From Clostridiales bacterium (GTDB taxonomy: Bacteria > Bacillota > Clostridia > Oscillospirales > CAG-272), in contig JAAZAV010000044.1 of the NCBI GenBank assembly GCA_012514145.1, positions 18,674 to 82,673 on the forward strand: a DNA stretch of 64,000 nucleotides. Reading direction: 5' to 3'. This document shows, in pieces, positions 16,641 through 25,304 of the stretch. Both the position numbers and the translations under genes were made by a program. How positions within the stretch are numbered: the stretch's first letter is position 1; each line of letters starts with the position of its first letter. Under the pieces are notes generated by a model. The model was not told the DNA's origin, made no database searches, and was given only the letters and a program-made list of their open reading frames with translations.

Positions 16641-17420
16641 TCAGAATATTCCGTTCGTGTTGAGTCCGTCCATGACCTTGCGCATACCGGCGAGACGGGG
16701 CTGTGCAGGTGTGGTGCCGGGCTGATGGTTGTAGACGGTGAGTGCCAGTGAACAGCCGAAGTAGATGCCCAACTGACGGTGCAGCTTGTTGTGGCTGCCG
16801 CCCGACAGGAAGAGGAAGGGCGCCTTGACCTGCTGCTTCATCAGCATTGTGGTGCGCAGATTCTCGAACTCCTCCTCTTCGGAGTTGGCGGCGGTGACTA
16901 TTTTGACAACGTCGGCGCCGCGTTCGATCTGCTTGTTGGCGATCTCGATAACCTCCTCGGCAGGGATGAACTTCATCACATGGGATGACATCAGCACTTC
17001 TCCGCCCGCGTCATGTATGCGTGCGATGAGATCCTTCTGACGATCAACAGCGGTGGGGTCATCGGTCATCTGTATCGGATGCGGACAGTAGTAGTCTCCC
17101 ATTACATCCAGCAGCGTGGCGCCGTTTTTCAGCATCCAGAAGAGGCCTTCCGAGAGCTGCTCATCGGTGTCGCCGCCGTTCTTTCCTCCGCGGTAGTTTG
17201 TGACATAAATCGGCTTTCGCCCCATGGCACCGAAGATTCTGCGGATGTTCTCGTCGGTGCGCTCCTCCTTAGCCAGGCACTCAAGCTGATAGGCGTAGGC
17301 ATCGGGACACTCATATGAGGCGTTAATTGCGATGTTGACCGCATCCGCCACCGAGCTGTTCTGTATAAGGCAGGTGAGCAGCGGTCTCGATTGATTAAGG
17401 AAGGTAGGCTTGCTTGTCAT
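16641..17420 (-). CDS. Type I 3-dehydroquinate dehydratase-like (aldolase-fold) enzyme
   Basis: 259 residues with a TIM-barrel pattern of the type I dehydroquinase (AroD) family. Residues that align with the known catalytic set are visible: E48 in QLECL, H147 in SSHVMKF (usually SYHDF), and the Schiff-base lysine K173 in ADVVKIV. Otherwise the protein is divergent, with an unusual MGDYYCPHPIQ segment (107-117) and an SGGSHNKLHRQ loop near the C-terminus. It lies 21 nt upstream of a GH29 fucosidase and far from any shikimate gene, so a role in sugar or sugar-acid breakdown is more likely than aromatic synthesis; this is inference. AAAGGA precedes the ATG. Confidence 0.7.
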   Translation of the reverse strand: MTSKPTFLNQSRPLLTCLIQNSSVADAVNIAINASYECPDAYAYQLECLAKEERTDENIRRIFGAMGRKPIYVTNYRGGKNGGDTDEQLSEGLFWMLKNGATLLDVMGDYYCPHPIQMTDDPTAVDRQKDLIARIHDAGGEVLMSSHVMKFIPAEEVIEIANKQIERGADVVKIVTAANSEEEEFENLRTTMLMKQQVKAPFLFLSGGSHNKLHRQLGIYFGCSLALTVYNHQPGTTPAQPRLAGMRKVMDGLNTNGIF

Positions 17421-17482
17421 ATGTTTTCCTTTCCGCGCCGGAATGGCGGCACTTATGGATATGCGTCAAAACTTCGCTTATA

Positions 17483-18919
17483 TCAGAATCTGAAATACAG
17501 GAAGGGGTTGAAAGACGAGTCAACCAGGTACGCAACACCCAGCACTAAAATTCCGAAGGAAGCGCATGCAAAGCAGGTTCTGGCGGCTGCAGACTTTTCG
17601 TACAGACGGTAGAAGAAGTTCCTCGGATGGGGGGTAGCCGCTATGCACATAATGGCGATAAACACAAGGTTTCTGAGTATGTCGTAAACATTTGCCATTG
17701 AGATGAAGGCAACCGTGTTGACGCCGAACATATTTGTCAGCCATACCCAGCCGGCAGCCGAATCTTCAAAGACGAATATCAGCCAGCCGAAAAACACAAA
17801 GAAGAGGGTGTATACATGCTGCATCCACGCCGGAGCCTTTTGCAGCCGCTTAAGCAGGAACGTCTTCTCGATCACCAGCAGAACAAAGTAGTAGAGACCC
17901 CAGATGATATAGTTCCAGCTTGCGCCGTGCCAGAAACCGGTGCAGAACCATACAATGAAAAGGTTGCGGTAGGTCTTTAAGGTAGTTGTGCGGCTGCCGC
18001 CCAGCGGAAAATAGATATACTCGCGGAACCAGGTGGACAGCGACATGTGCCAGCGGCGCCAGAAGTCGGTTATTGACTTGGCAATATAGGGATAATTGAA
18101 GTTCTCAAGGAATTTGAAGCCGAACACCTTACCGAGTCCTATTGCCATATCAGAATATGCCGAGAAGTCGAAGTAAATCTGGAAGGTATAGAAGACTATT
18201 CCCAGCCAGCAACCCACAACAGTGCGCTCGTCCGCGGGAACGTTCTTGAAGGAATCCCAAAGAGCTCCGGCGGTGTTGGCAAGCAGTATCTTCTTTCCGA
18301 ATCCGGCTATAAATGTGCGCAGACCCGACGCCATAAGCGCCACATTTTCGTTGCGCTCGCGAAGCATGTCGTCGACGTCCTGATAGCGGACAATCGGACC
18401 TGCGATAAGCTGCGGGAAAAGCGTGACATAAGCGCCGAAGGAGGCGATGTTGTACTGAACCTTTGCGTTACCCATGTAGAGATCCAGGTCGTAGGACAGA
18501 ATCTGGAAGGTATAGAAGGAGATACCGATAGGCAGCGACAGTCCCAGAAGCGGCAGATTCTGCAGCCCGGGTATAAGCCGGAGATTGGTGACGAAGAAGT
18601 CGTAATACTTGAAAAATCCGAGAATGGATATGTTGATTACGACCGCCAGAATCATGTAGAATTTCGCCAATCGCCGGGTTCTGTCTGTCTGCTCGGGACA
18701 GTTCTTGTATTTGTCTATGCCGAGACCGCAAAGATAGGAAAGAATTATAGACCCCAGCATGAGCCAGACATATATTCGCTCGCCCCAGCCGTAGAAGATG
18801 AGAGACACGACAAACAGTACGACATTGCGCCACTTCAGGTACTTGGGAGGCACCGCAAAGTAAGCGATAAGCGTTACCGGCAGATATAAGAACAGAAACT
18901 CAAGACTCGAAAATACCAT
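17483..18919 (-). CDS. MBOAT family O-acyltransferase (AlgI-like)
   Basis: 478 residues and about ten membrane helices. The opening VFSSLEFLFLYLP and the central WHGASWNY, with the catalytic His, are typical of AlgI/DltB-type MBOAT enzymes that pass acyl groups across the membrane to extracellular polymers. YAKSITDFWRRWHMSLS, with the second conserved His (RRWHMSLSTWF), is also visible. These proteins usually have a co-encoded SGNH/DHHW-type partner that completes transfer; none is seen nearby. The gene starts 29 nt after metA and probably shares its promoter. The acceptor is unknown, perhaps an exopolysaccharide or cell-wall glycan. Confidence 0.9.
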   Translation of the reverse strand: MVFSSLEFLFLYLPVTLIAYFAVPPKYLKWRNVVLFVVSLIFYGWGERIYVWLMLGSIILSYLCGLGIDKYKNCPEQTDRTRRLAKFYMILAVVINISILGFFKYYDFFVTNLRLIPGLQNLPLLGLSLPIGISFYTFQILSYDLDLYMGNAKVQYNIASFGAYVTLFPQLIAGPIVRYQDVDDMLRERNENVALMASGLRTFIAGFGKKILLANTAGALWDSFKNVPADERTVVGCWLGIVFYTFQIYFDFSAYSDMAIGLGKVFGFKFLENFNYPYIAKSITDFWRRWHMSLSTWFREYIYFPLGGSRTTTLKTYRNLFIVWFCTGFWHGASWNYIIWGLYYFVLLVIEKTFLLKRLQKAPAWMQHVYTLFFVFFGWLIFVFEDSAAGWVWLTNMFGVNTVAFISMANVYDILRNLVFIAIMCIAATPHPRNFFYRLYEKSAAARTCFACASFGILVLGVAYLVDSSFNPFLYFRF

Positions 18920-18947
18920 ATTATTATCCTATACCGTGATTCGGCGG

Positions 18948-19862
18948 TCAGATCATACTGAGATCGTACGGAGTTGCCTGATATACAAAATAGTTAAGCC
19001 AGTTTGAAAACAAAAGATGGGCATGTCCGCGCCACAGGTTAAGCGGGCGGCGTTCGGGGTCATCATCCGGGAAGTAGTTCACCGGTATTGCAATATCAAG
19101 GCCCTTGTTGAGGTCGCGGAAATACTCCTTGGAAAGCGTGTCCCAGTCATATTCCGAATGACCGGTGATGAAGAACATGCGGGAATTTTCCTCCGCTATA
19201 AGATACGGACCCGCCACCGGAGATTCTGCAAGTATGCTCAGCTGCGGTTGCGCCTCAAGCTCGGCGCGGCATATCTCGGTATGGCGGGAATGCGGCGCGT
19301 AGAATTCCTCATCAAACCCCCTAACAAGGGGGTGACGGGGATCATTTACATGGTGGAGAAAAACACCAAATTGCTTAGCATTAAGAGGCTGCTTATGGAC
19401 ACCATAGTGGTGGTAAAGCCCTGCCTGCGCCGCCCAACAGATATGCAGTGTGGAGAATACATTCGTTTTTGACCACTCCATGACCGAGCAGAGCTCATCC
19501 CAGTAGTCCACATCCTCGAACTCTATGTTCTCAACCGGCGCACCGGTGATAACCAGACCGTCAAAACGCTCGTCGCGGACATTCTCCCAGCTCTTGTAGA
19601 AGGTTGACATATGTTCCGCCGAAGTGTGTTTCGGAGTATGTGATGCGGTGCTCAGCAGAGTGAGTTCAATCTGCAGCGGTGTGTTTGAAAGAAGTCGGAT
19701 CAACTGAGTCTCGGTAGTAATTTTGGTCGGCATCAGATTGAGCACGGCAATCCGCAGAGGACGGATGTCCTGGTGGATCGCCCGCAGCTCATCCATTACG
19801 AATATGTTTTCCTGCTCCAGCGTTTCACGCGCCGGCAGTGCTGAAGGAATTTTAATCGGCAT
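18948..19862 (-). CDS. metA: Homoserine O-acyltransferase MetA, probably acetyl-CoA type
   Basis: 304 residues. It activates homoserine for methionine synthesis in the cytoplasm. The nucleophile is C142 in LHICWAAQ. The residue that sets acyl-donor choice is E111 (in GAPVEN), where E. coli has Gly; family studies link Glu here with acetyl-CoA use, so the product is probably O-acetylhomoserine despite the usual succinyltransferase name. Its own promoter lies at 19925-19953. The short leader can fold a hairpin that includes the ribosome binding site. No SAM riboswitch pattern was found. The MBOAT gene follows closely. Confidence 0.93.
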   Translation of the reverse strand: MPIKIPSALPARETLEQENIFVMDELRAIHQDIRPLRIAVLNLMPTKITTETQLIRLLSNTPLQIELTLLSTASHTPKHTSAEHMSTFYKSWENVRDERFDGLVITGAPVENIEFEDVDYWDELCSVMEWSKTNVFSTLHICWAAQAGLYHHYGVHKQPLNAKQFGVFLHHVNDPRHPLVRGFDEEFYAPHSRHTEICRAELEAQPQLSILAESPVAGPYLIAEENSRMFFITGHSEYDWDTLSKEYFRDLNKGLDIAIPVNYFPDDDPERRPLNLWRGHAHLLFSNWLNYFVYQATPYDLSMI

Positions 19863-19924
19863 TCGGATTTCACCTCTCCGTCGGTTTCTAACGAAGGAGA
19901 TTTTCCTTTGATTTATTTCGGGTC

Positions 19925-19953
19925 ATTATAACATACGGCAGACTATTTTGCAA
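19925..19953 (-). promoter_or_regulatory. Promoter of metA and probably the genes down to the fucosidase
   Basis: Minus strand: TTGCAA (19948-19953), 17 nt, perfect TATAAT (19925-19930); leader of about 55 nt. Confidence 0.8.
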
Positions 19954-20022
19954 TAGCCAAATTTCCCGAATCACATTCTCTGCCGACATATACCACCCGA
20001 ATGTGTGTCTTGTCGGATAATC

Positions 20023-20066
20023 AAAAAAAGACAGCCGGGCTGCCCTTTTCGGACCGTCCGGCTGTT
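20023..20066 (-). terminator. Terminator of rimO-pgsA-LCP
   Basis: Outer stem AACAGCCGG with CCGGCTGT around an imperfect inner stem, followed on the minus strand by seven T residues (20029-20023). Confidence 0.85.
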
Positions 20067-20106
20067 TCTGAAAACCTAAGTTAAGGTGCCTGCGCACCTG
20101 CCTGTG

Positions 20107-21390
20107 TCATGGCTCGTTCAAAAGCTTGCTTTCAGCTGTATCAGCCTCTCTGCCTGCTTCGCTTGCAGGTTTGTTATACACATCATCGATGTAGCTCTGC
20201 GAGGTGTTGGTAAAAATTCTGTTGCTGTCGAATATCGAATTGGTGATGTTCTTGTCATAAAGATTTACATACTTGTTTATGACGCCGATTGCATCGGCAC
20301 GCAGCACAACTTCATACCAAGCTGATGTTGTCATGGACTGTACGCTTTCGGTCGGAAGATTAACGAAAGTTACATCCGATAAATCGACACCATATACAGC
20401 CTTGACGAAGTAGAGCATATCCCGGGCTTCTATGGAGGTCAGGAGGTTTTCGGAAACTTCGCTTATCAATCCCGACAGATTGGAAATTGAAATGTTGGTT
20501 TTCAACGTGCGGAGCAGCGCCGACAGGAAAATTTTCTGAGCATCCATGCGTCCTTTGTCCGCCGTGGCATAGCCCTCACGGAAACGCACAAACTGCTCCG
20601 CCTGGGAACCGTTCAAAGTCTGAAGCCCCTTTCGCAGGTGAATATACAGTTCCTGCTCCGGATCTTCATAGTCCATATCAATCGGCACATCAACTTCGAC
20701 TCCGCCGAGGATATCGACTATGCTGCGGAAACCCTTGAGATTGACCATAACCCAGTAGTCAATCTTTATGTTCATGTTCTTCTCGACCAGAGATGCCAGA
20801 GACGCCATTGCGGAACGGCGCGCTTCGTCGCCTCTTTTGGAAACATCCTTCTTGACTGTGCTGTTATACTCGCCGGTGAAGTAGGAGTTCAGCTTATAGA
20901 AGTTCCTGCCGACATTTATATAGGTGTCGCGGGGTATCGACATGACCGATACCTTTTTGTTTGCCACATCAAAGCTGACTACCATCATTGTGTCGGTATG
21001 GTTTTCGTTTACCTCATCAAGACCGGCAACCATGAAATTATATACATCGGGTCGGCGCGTGTAAACATTTGAAGGCGTCTTGTCGTCCTTCTCATAGGGT
21101 ATATTATCGCCGACTTCGGGCTTATATCCGTGATCTTGTTTTACCGGCTCTCCGCCGGTATTAAACGGGACGCTGCTGTCAACTTCCGGCTGGTAAAATT
21201 TAATATATGCAACTACAAGCAGGGTCATTGAGAACAGAATTATGATTATCGCCGCAACACCCAGCAGATACCTTATATTATTCGATTTGCGCTTGGCAAG
21301 CGAGCTGCTTTTCTTATAATTATAGCTATAATTACCGTTCATTATTTGATAACTACCGTTCATTATTTGAATATTTCCTGTTGTTTGCAT
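20107..21390 (-). CDS. LytR-CpsA-Psr (LCP) family cell-wall glycopolymer ligase
   Basis: 427 residues. LCP enzymes attach teichoic acids or capsular glycans to peptidoglycan outside the membrane. A cytoplasmic N-terminus is followed by one membrane helix (about 41-62) and an extracellular LCP domain (about 105-340) with MVAGLDE, HTDTMMVVSFD, the Arg-rich SIPRDTYI, GFRSIVDILGGVEVDVP, and VRFREGY..AD.GRM..Q. The first 25 residues hold a duplicated heptapeptide (IQIMNGS then YQIMNGN) encoded by a 21-bp DNA repeat. AAAGGAG lies ahead of the ATG, which starts 1 nt after the pgsA stop; the pair is coupled. Confidence 0.92.
   Translation of the reverse strand: MQTTGNIQIMNGSYQIMNGNYSYNYKKSSSLAKRKSNNIRYLLGVAAIIIILFSMTLLVVAYIKFYQPEVDSSVPFNTGGEPVKQDHGYKPEVGDNIPYEKDDKTPSNVYTRRPDVYNFMVAGLDEVNENHTDTMMVVSFDVANKKVSVMSIPRDTYINVGRNFYKLNSYFTGEYNSTVKKDVSKRGDEARRSAMASLASLVEKNMNIKIDYWVMVNLKGFRSIVDILGGVEVDVPIDMDYEDPEQELYIHLRKGLQTLNGSQAEQFVRFREGYATADKGRMDAQKIFLSALLRTLKTNISISNLSGLISEVSENLLTSIEARDMLYFVKAVYGVDLSDVTFVNLPTESVQSMTTSAWYEVVLRADAIGVINKYVNLYDKNITNSIFDSNRIFTNTSQSYIDDVYNKPASEAGREADTAESKLLNEP
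21333..21370 (-). repeat. 21-bp tandem duplication in the 5' end of the LCP gene
   Basis: Two identical 17-bp copies at 21333-21349 and 21354-21370, period 21 bp, encode the repeated IMNG heptads in the cytoplasmic tail. Being in frame, copy-number changes would not break the gene. Confidence 0.85.
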
Positions 21391-21391
21391 G

Positions 21392-22033
21392 TCAATCTCC
21401 TTTGTTACCTTTCACCGGGAGGGTAACCGATGTTTCATTAGTACCGAGTTCCGCGTTCGGATCAATATGCTTCCAGTATGCCTTAAAATAGCTAAGCCCG
21501 CTGAGTAGGGTCAACAGGGTCATCAGTATGATCAGGCAGTAGGAGACTATAAGCTTTGAATCCGGTATAATTACCGGCTCAAGAATTACCGCCACCATGC
21601 ATATCATCTGGGAGATGGTTTTCAACTTGCCGAGGAAGCTGGCCGGGATAACCACATTAGCCTTGCCTGACACAACAAGACGTAACGAGGTCACCGCAAG
21701 CTCACGAAATATGACCACAAAGAACGACCACACAAACACACGGGTAAATACAGCATCCGAACTGTTCATTACCATAATTCCAAGCATCGCGCCGAAGATA
21801 AGCAGTTTATCCGCAAGCGGGTCGAGGAATATACCGAAGTCCGTAATCATATTCAGACGGCGGGCAAGAAAGCCGTCGAGAAAATCGGTAAATGCAGTGA
21901 TGATAAAGAGCGCCGCGCCGGCAATCCGCGACCAGGTGTCGGGAAGTATGGGAAATATCAGGAAAAACATGATAAACGGGATGAGTATCAGCCTCAGCAG
22001 GGTTAGTCTGTTGGGAAGATTCAGCTTTTTCAT
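21392..22033 (-). CDS. pgsA: CDP-diacylglycerol-glycerol-3-phosphate 3-phosphatidyltransferase
   Basis: 213 residues. It makes phosphatidylglycerol phosphate at the membrane. The CDP-alcohol phosphotransferase signature D-G-x2-A-R-x8-G-x3-D-x3-D is complete, in a segment running from DGFLARR to FLDPLADK. Several hydrophobic helices surround it. GGAGAG precedes the ATG. It sits 38 nt after rimO and 1 nt before the LCP gene; the rimO-pgsA order is common in Firmicutes. Confidence 0.94.
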   Translation of the reverse strand: MKKLNLPNRLTLLRLILIPFIMFFLIFPILPDTWSRIAGAALFIITAFTDFLDGFLARRLNMITDFGIFLDPLADKLLIFGAMLGIMVMNSSDAVFTRVFVWSFFVVIFRELAVTSLRLVVSGKANVVIPASFLGKLKTISQMICMVAVILEPVIIPDSKLIVSYCLIILMTLLTLLSGLSYFKAYWKHIDPNAELGTNETSVTLPVKGNKGD

Positions 22034-22071
22034 ATTTCTCTCCGTAAAATAGTCATCTGTTTCACTACGTC

Positions 22072-23478
22072 TCAGAATGCGACTTCCTCGCCTATAAGGT
22101 CGTAGTCGAGTGCTTCGGTGATCTTCACGCTGAGGAACTCTCCGGGGGTTGGTTTTCGTATAGTTGTAAAATACACTTTGCCGTCAATTTCGGGGGCATC
22201 GTCAGCAGAGCGTCCGAACCATGTTTCGGACACCGCATCGTAGCCTTCGTTGAGCACGGTAATGACCTTGCCCAGCTTTTTTTCACACAGCTCTGCCGAT
22301 ATATCCGCCTGAATGGACATAATGCAGTCACTCCGGTCGTTTTTTGTCTGCTCGTCAATCTGACCGTCGAATCCGGCTGCCGGGGTTCCCTCCTCTTCCG
22401 AGTAGGCAAAAGCGCCCAGCCTTTCGAATTTCGTCTCGCGCACAAACTCGCAAAGACGGCTGAACTGCTCTTCGGTCTCGCCCGGAAAGCCGGTTATAAC
22501 CGTTGTGCGAAGGATGATGCCCGGAACCGCCTCGCGCAGACATCTGACAGCCGAACGCACCGCCTCCTCGCCGCCGTGACGGTTCATACGGGTGAGCACC
22601 TCGTTGTCTACATGCTGAATCGGTATATCGATGTACTTCAGTACACGCGGATTGTTCGCTATCTCGGACAGCAGTTCATCTGTGAGTTTGTCGGGATAAC
22701 AGTAGAGCAGTCGTATCCAGGGAATTGAAGTCGCGTCGGTAATAGCTCGTATCAGCGTATGAAGCCGGTACTCGCCGTAGATATCGATGCCGTAACGGGT
22801 GGTATCCTGCGCCACCAGCACAAGCTCTTTAACGCCGGAAGCCTCAAGGGTCTTCGCCTCCCCGACGATATCCTCAATTGTGCGCGAACGAAAACGACCG
22901 CGTATTCCCGGGATTGCGCAGTAGGTACAGCGATTGTCACAGCCCTCGGCGATTTTTAAGTAGGCGTAGTAGTCCGGGGTTGTCAGCACCCGGGCGCCGC
23001 CGAGTTCAACCTCCTCCACAGGCTTGAATGAGGAGTAAATCAGTGAACCGGTTTTTTTGCTGCCCTTTTTCCTTGAACCCGATCCGCAATTGCTTCCGCT
23101 GCTGCCCCCGGTTTTTTCGTCAACCGTTTTAACCGCCTCGACTATGTCGTGGATTGAGCCGCAGCCCAGCAGGGCGTCCACCTCCGGCAGCTCTTTGGCT
23201 ACCTCATCCCGGTAACGCTCTGCAAGGCAGCCGGTGACAATGATACCGCGGAGCCTGCGGTGCTCCTTGAGCCATGCCACATCCAGTATGCTGTCGATTG
23301 ACTCCTGTTTCGCACTGGTTATGAAAGCACAGGTGTTTATTATTACAATATCCGCTTCGATATCCTCGCCCGTAAGCTCATAACCTGCCTCCGCCAGATC
23401 GTGGAGCATTACCTCGGCGTCAATCTGGTTTTTGGGGCATCCGAGAGACACGAAGCCGATCTTAACGGCTTTTCCCAT
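22072..23478 (-). CDS. rimO: Ribosomal protein uS12 methylthiotransferase RimO
   Basis: 468 residues. A radical-SAM enzyme that methylthiolates an Asp of ribosomal protein S12. The N-terminal UPF0004 domain has the three auxiliary-cluster cysteines C14 (SLGCPKN), C50 (NTCAF) and C84 (TGCLAERY). The radical-SAM cluster is C180, C184, C187 (CDNRCTYC), and a TRAM domain ends the protein. Between these domains, residues 122-144 are a low-complexity Gly/Ser/Lys insert that most relatives lack. The start MGKAVKIGF is the natural one; the upstream in-frame extension has no family content. The ribosome binding site is weak. Confidence 0.94.
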   Translation of the reverse strand: MGKAVKIGFVSLGCPKNQIDAEVMLHDLAEAGYELTGEDIEADIVIINTCAFITSAKQESIDSILDVAWLKEHRRLRGIIVTGCLAERYRDEVAKELPEVDALLGCGSIHDIVEAVKTVDEKTGGSSGSNCGSGSRKKGSKKTGSLIYSSFKPVEEVELGGARVLTTPDYYAYLKIAEGCDNRCTYCAIPGIRGRFRSRTIEDIVGEAKTLEASGVKELVLVAQDTTRYGIDIYGEYRLHTLIRAITDATSIPWIRLLYCYPDKLTDELLSEIANNPRVLKYIDIPIQHVDNEVLTRMNRHGGEEAVRSAVRCLREAVPGIILRTTVITGFPGETEEQFSRLCEFVRETKFERLGAFAYSEEEGTPAAGFDGQIDEQTKNDRSDCIMSIQADISAELCEKKLGKVITVLNEGYDAVSETWFGRSADDAPEIDGKVYFTTIRKPTPGEFLSVKITEALDYDLIGEEVAF

Positions 23479-23606
23479 ATTATATCTATCCATCTTTGTT
23501 AGTCGGTGTGAGTACAACCGATAGAATGATATCACACGATGTTTGTTTAGATATGACTATATTATTAACTTTTTATGCATTCCGACGAACCAAGACGGGA
23601 AACTGC

Positions 23607-23642
23607 CAAAAGCAACGCCCCGACAGACTGCCGGGGCGTGCT
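23607..23642 (-). terminator. Terminator of the amino acid ABC operon
   Basis: GC-rich stem, AACGCCCCG (23614-23622) with CGGGGCGT (23632-23639), extended by AGC/GCT, and GCTTTTGG following on the minus strand. Confidence 0.75.
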
Positions 23643-23682
23643 CTTGTATTCAATAATACATATAGCTATCCTGTCGTAAGAC

Positions 23683-24438
23683 TTACAGTACCTTGCTGAG
23701 AAATTCGATGGTTCGCTTCTGCCTGGGATTGGCGAAAAATTCTTTGGGCGTGTTCTGCTCGAGTATGATACCCTCATCCATGAAGAGTATACGGGTTCCC
23801 ACCTCCCGGGCAAAGCCCATCTCATGGGTAACCACCACCATTGTCATACCCTCGTTGGCAAGCTCCTTCATAACATCGAGGACCTCACCCACCATTTCCG
23901 GGTCAAGAGCCGAGGTCGGCTCGTCGAAGAGCATCACCTTCGGGTTCATAGCCAGAGAGCGGACTATGGCAATACGCTGCTTCTGACCGCCTGAGAGCTG
24001 TCCCGGGTAGGACTCGGCTTTTTCCAGCAGTCCTACTCTTATCAGAAGACGGTCGGCGTTGGCGTTGGCAGCCTCCTCGTCCATAAGTCCCAGCTTTACC
24101 GGAGCAAGAGTGATGTTGCGCCGTATTGTAAGGTGCGGGAAAAGATTGAAGTGCTGGAACACCATACCCATTTTGGTGCGAACCCTGTCAACATTGCATT
24201 TGCGGTCGGTTATGCACTCGCCATCGAACCATATCTCACCGGCGGACGGCTCCTCAAGCAGATTAAGGGAACGCAGGAAGGTGGATTTGCCGCTGCCCGA
24301 CGGGCCGATTATTACAACCTTTTCGCCCTTGAGAATCTCTTCATCGATTCCCTTTAGCACATGGTTGCTGCCGAAGGATTTGTGCAGCCCTATTGTTTTG
24401 ATGAGAACCTCACCGTTTGTTATGTTATCGGTTTTCAC
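23683..24438 (-). CDS. Polar amino acid ABC transporter, ATP-binding protein
   Basis: 251 residues. It powers amino acid uptake at the inner face of the membrane. Walker [10 protein letters not shown], signature LSGGQKQR, and Walker [13 protein letters not shown] are complete, and the spacing fits the GlnQ/HisP group. A GTG start at 24438 is chosen because GGAGG lies 10 nt upstream; it overlaps the permease end by 14 nt. A longer frame upstream would lie inside the permease gene and has no family content. Confidence 0.94.
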   Translation of the reverse strand: MKTDNITNGEVLIKTIGLHKSFGSNHVLKGIDEEILKGEKVVIIGPSGSGKSTFLRSLNLLEEPSAGEIWFDGECITDRKCNVDRVRTKMGMVFQHFNLFPHLTIRRNITLAPVKLGLMDEEAANANADRLLIRVGLLEKAESYPGQLSGGQKQRIAIVRSLAMNPKVMLFDEPTSALDPEMVGEVLDVMKELANEGMTMVVVTHEMGFAREVGTRILFMDEGIILEQNTPKEFFANPRQKRTIEFLSKVL

Positions 24439-25144
24439 TGCGGCGAAGCCTCCTTTCCAGCATGCTGAACAGCCTGGCAAGCCCGAGCACCAGCACAAGA
24501 TAAATACCGGCGACAATAAGCAGCGCCGTGAAGGGGTCGTAAGTTGAATACCTTATACGGTCGCCCGCCTTTGTAAGATCGCTGATGGCGACGTAACCGG
24601 CAATTGAGGTCTCCTTCAGAAGTGTGATGAACTCGTTTGCCAATGCGGGAAGGATGTTCTTGATTGCCTGCGGGAGGACAATTTCTTTCATTGTGACGAG
24701 GCTGCTGAGCCCAAGTGAACGGCCCGCCTCTGTCTGCCCTTTGTCCACAGCCTGAATGCCGGCTCGCATTATCTCCGCCACATAGGCGCCCGAGTTGAGA
24801 CCGAAAGAAATAATAGCCACAAGTACGGAGTTGGTTGTCGATACCAGTATAACATAATACATTATCATAAGCTGAACGACCACAGGTGTTCCTCTTATCA
24901 GGTTAATATATATGTTGCTTAAAAAGTCAAGAACCGCAAGTATCTTCGACTTTTTGTTCATTGACGCAGCAACCTTGATGACCGCGACAATGATACCGAG
25001 AATCACGCCTATGATGAGCGCGAAGAAAGCAATCACCAGTGTATTGCCGAGACCTCCGAGGAGCATCTTCCATCGTCCCTCGACAATCAGGGCTGTGTTC
25101 AGCTTATCGATTATGTCTTTAAATATATCTTTCAAAAAATCCAT
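24425..25144 (-). CDS. Polar amino acid ABC transporter, permease
   Basis: 239 residues with about five membrane helices. It contains the HisM/GlnP EAA-like loop [22 protein letters not shown], described here by its ends EAGRS at about residue 140 and LPQA at about 160, and GTPVVVQL. It forms the membrane channel for the solute delivered by the lipoprotein at 25305-26075. It lies between that gene and the ATPase and overlaps the latter. Confidence 0.93.
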   Translation of the reverse strand: MDFLKDIFKDIIDKLNTALIVEGRWKMLLGGLGNTLVIAFFALIIGVILGIIVAVIKVAASMNKKSKILAVLDFLSNIYINLIRGTPVVVQLMIMYYVILVSTTNSVLVAIISFGLNSGAYVAEIMRAGIQAVDKGQTEAGRSLGLSSLVTMKEIVLPQAIKNILPALANEFITLLKETSIAGYVAISDLTKAGDRIRYSTYDPFTALLIVAGIYLVLVLGLARLFSMLERRLRRSENR

Positions 25145-25188
25145 TTCCCGGCCTCAACAAAGACTTGCGCTGAGTTTCACTAATAAGC

Positions 25189-25217
25189 GAGGCTGCCGCA
25201 AGTGCTGCGGCAGCCCC
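25189..25217 (-). terminator. Intercistronic hairpin between binding protein and permease
   Basis: Perfect 10-bp stem (25191-25200 with 25206-25215), 5-nt loop, no strong T-run. It probably terminates only partially or protects the upstream message, giving more binding protein than permease. Confidence 0.65.
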
Positions 25218-25304
25218 ACGTTCTTATATATCCGATATAAAATGTGATTTATCGCAAGCTGAGTCAGATTTACGCTGTCAGCCGCGAATAGCATTGGTTG
25301 CGGA

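Noticed and set aside
15651..16751. Long plus-strand open frame opposite the GH29 and dehydroquinase-like genes
   Set aside because: Antisense shadow spanning two genes and their gap; the opposite strand has unmistakable GH29 motifs.
19863..19920. SAM riboswitch upstream of metA
   Set aside because: The leader is only about 55 nt and lacks the multi-helix riboswitch pattern; only a small hairpin is present.
21333..21370. Attachment-site-like direct repeat
   Set aside because: The copies are only 21 bp apart and in frame within the LCP gene; no integrase is nearby.
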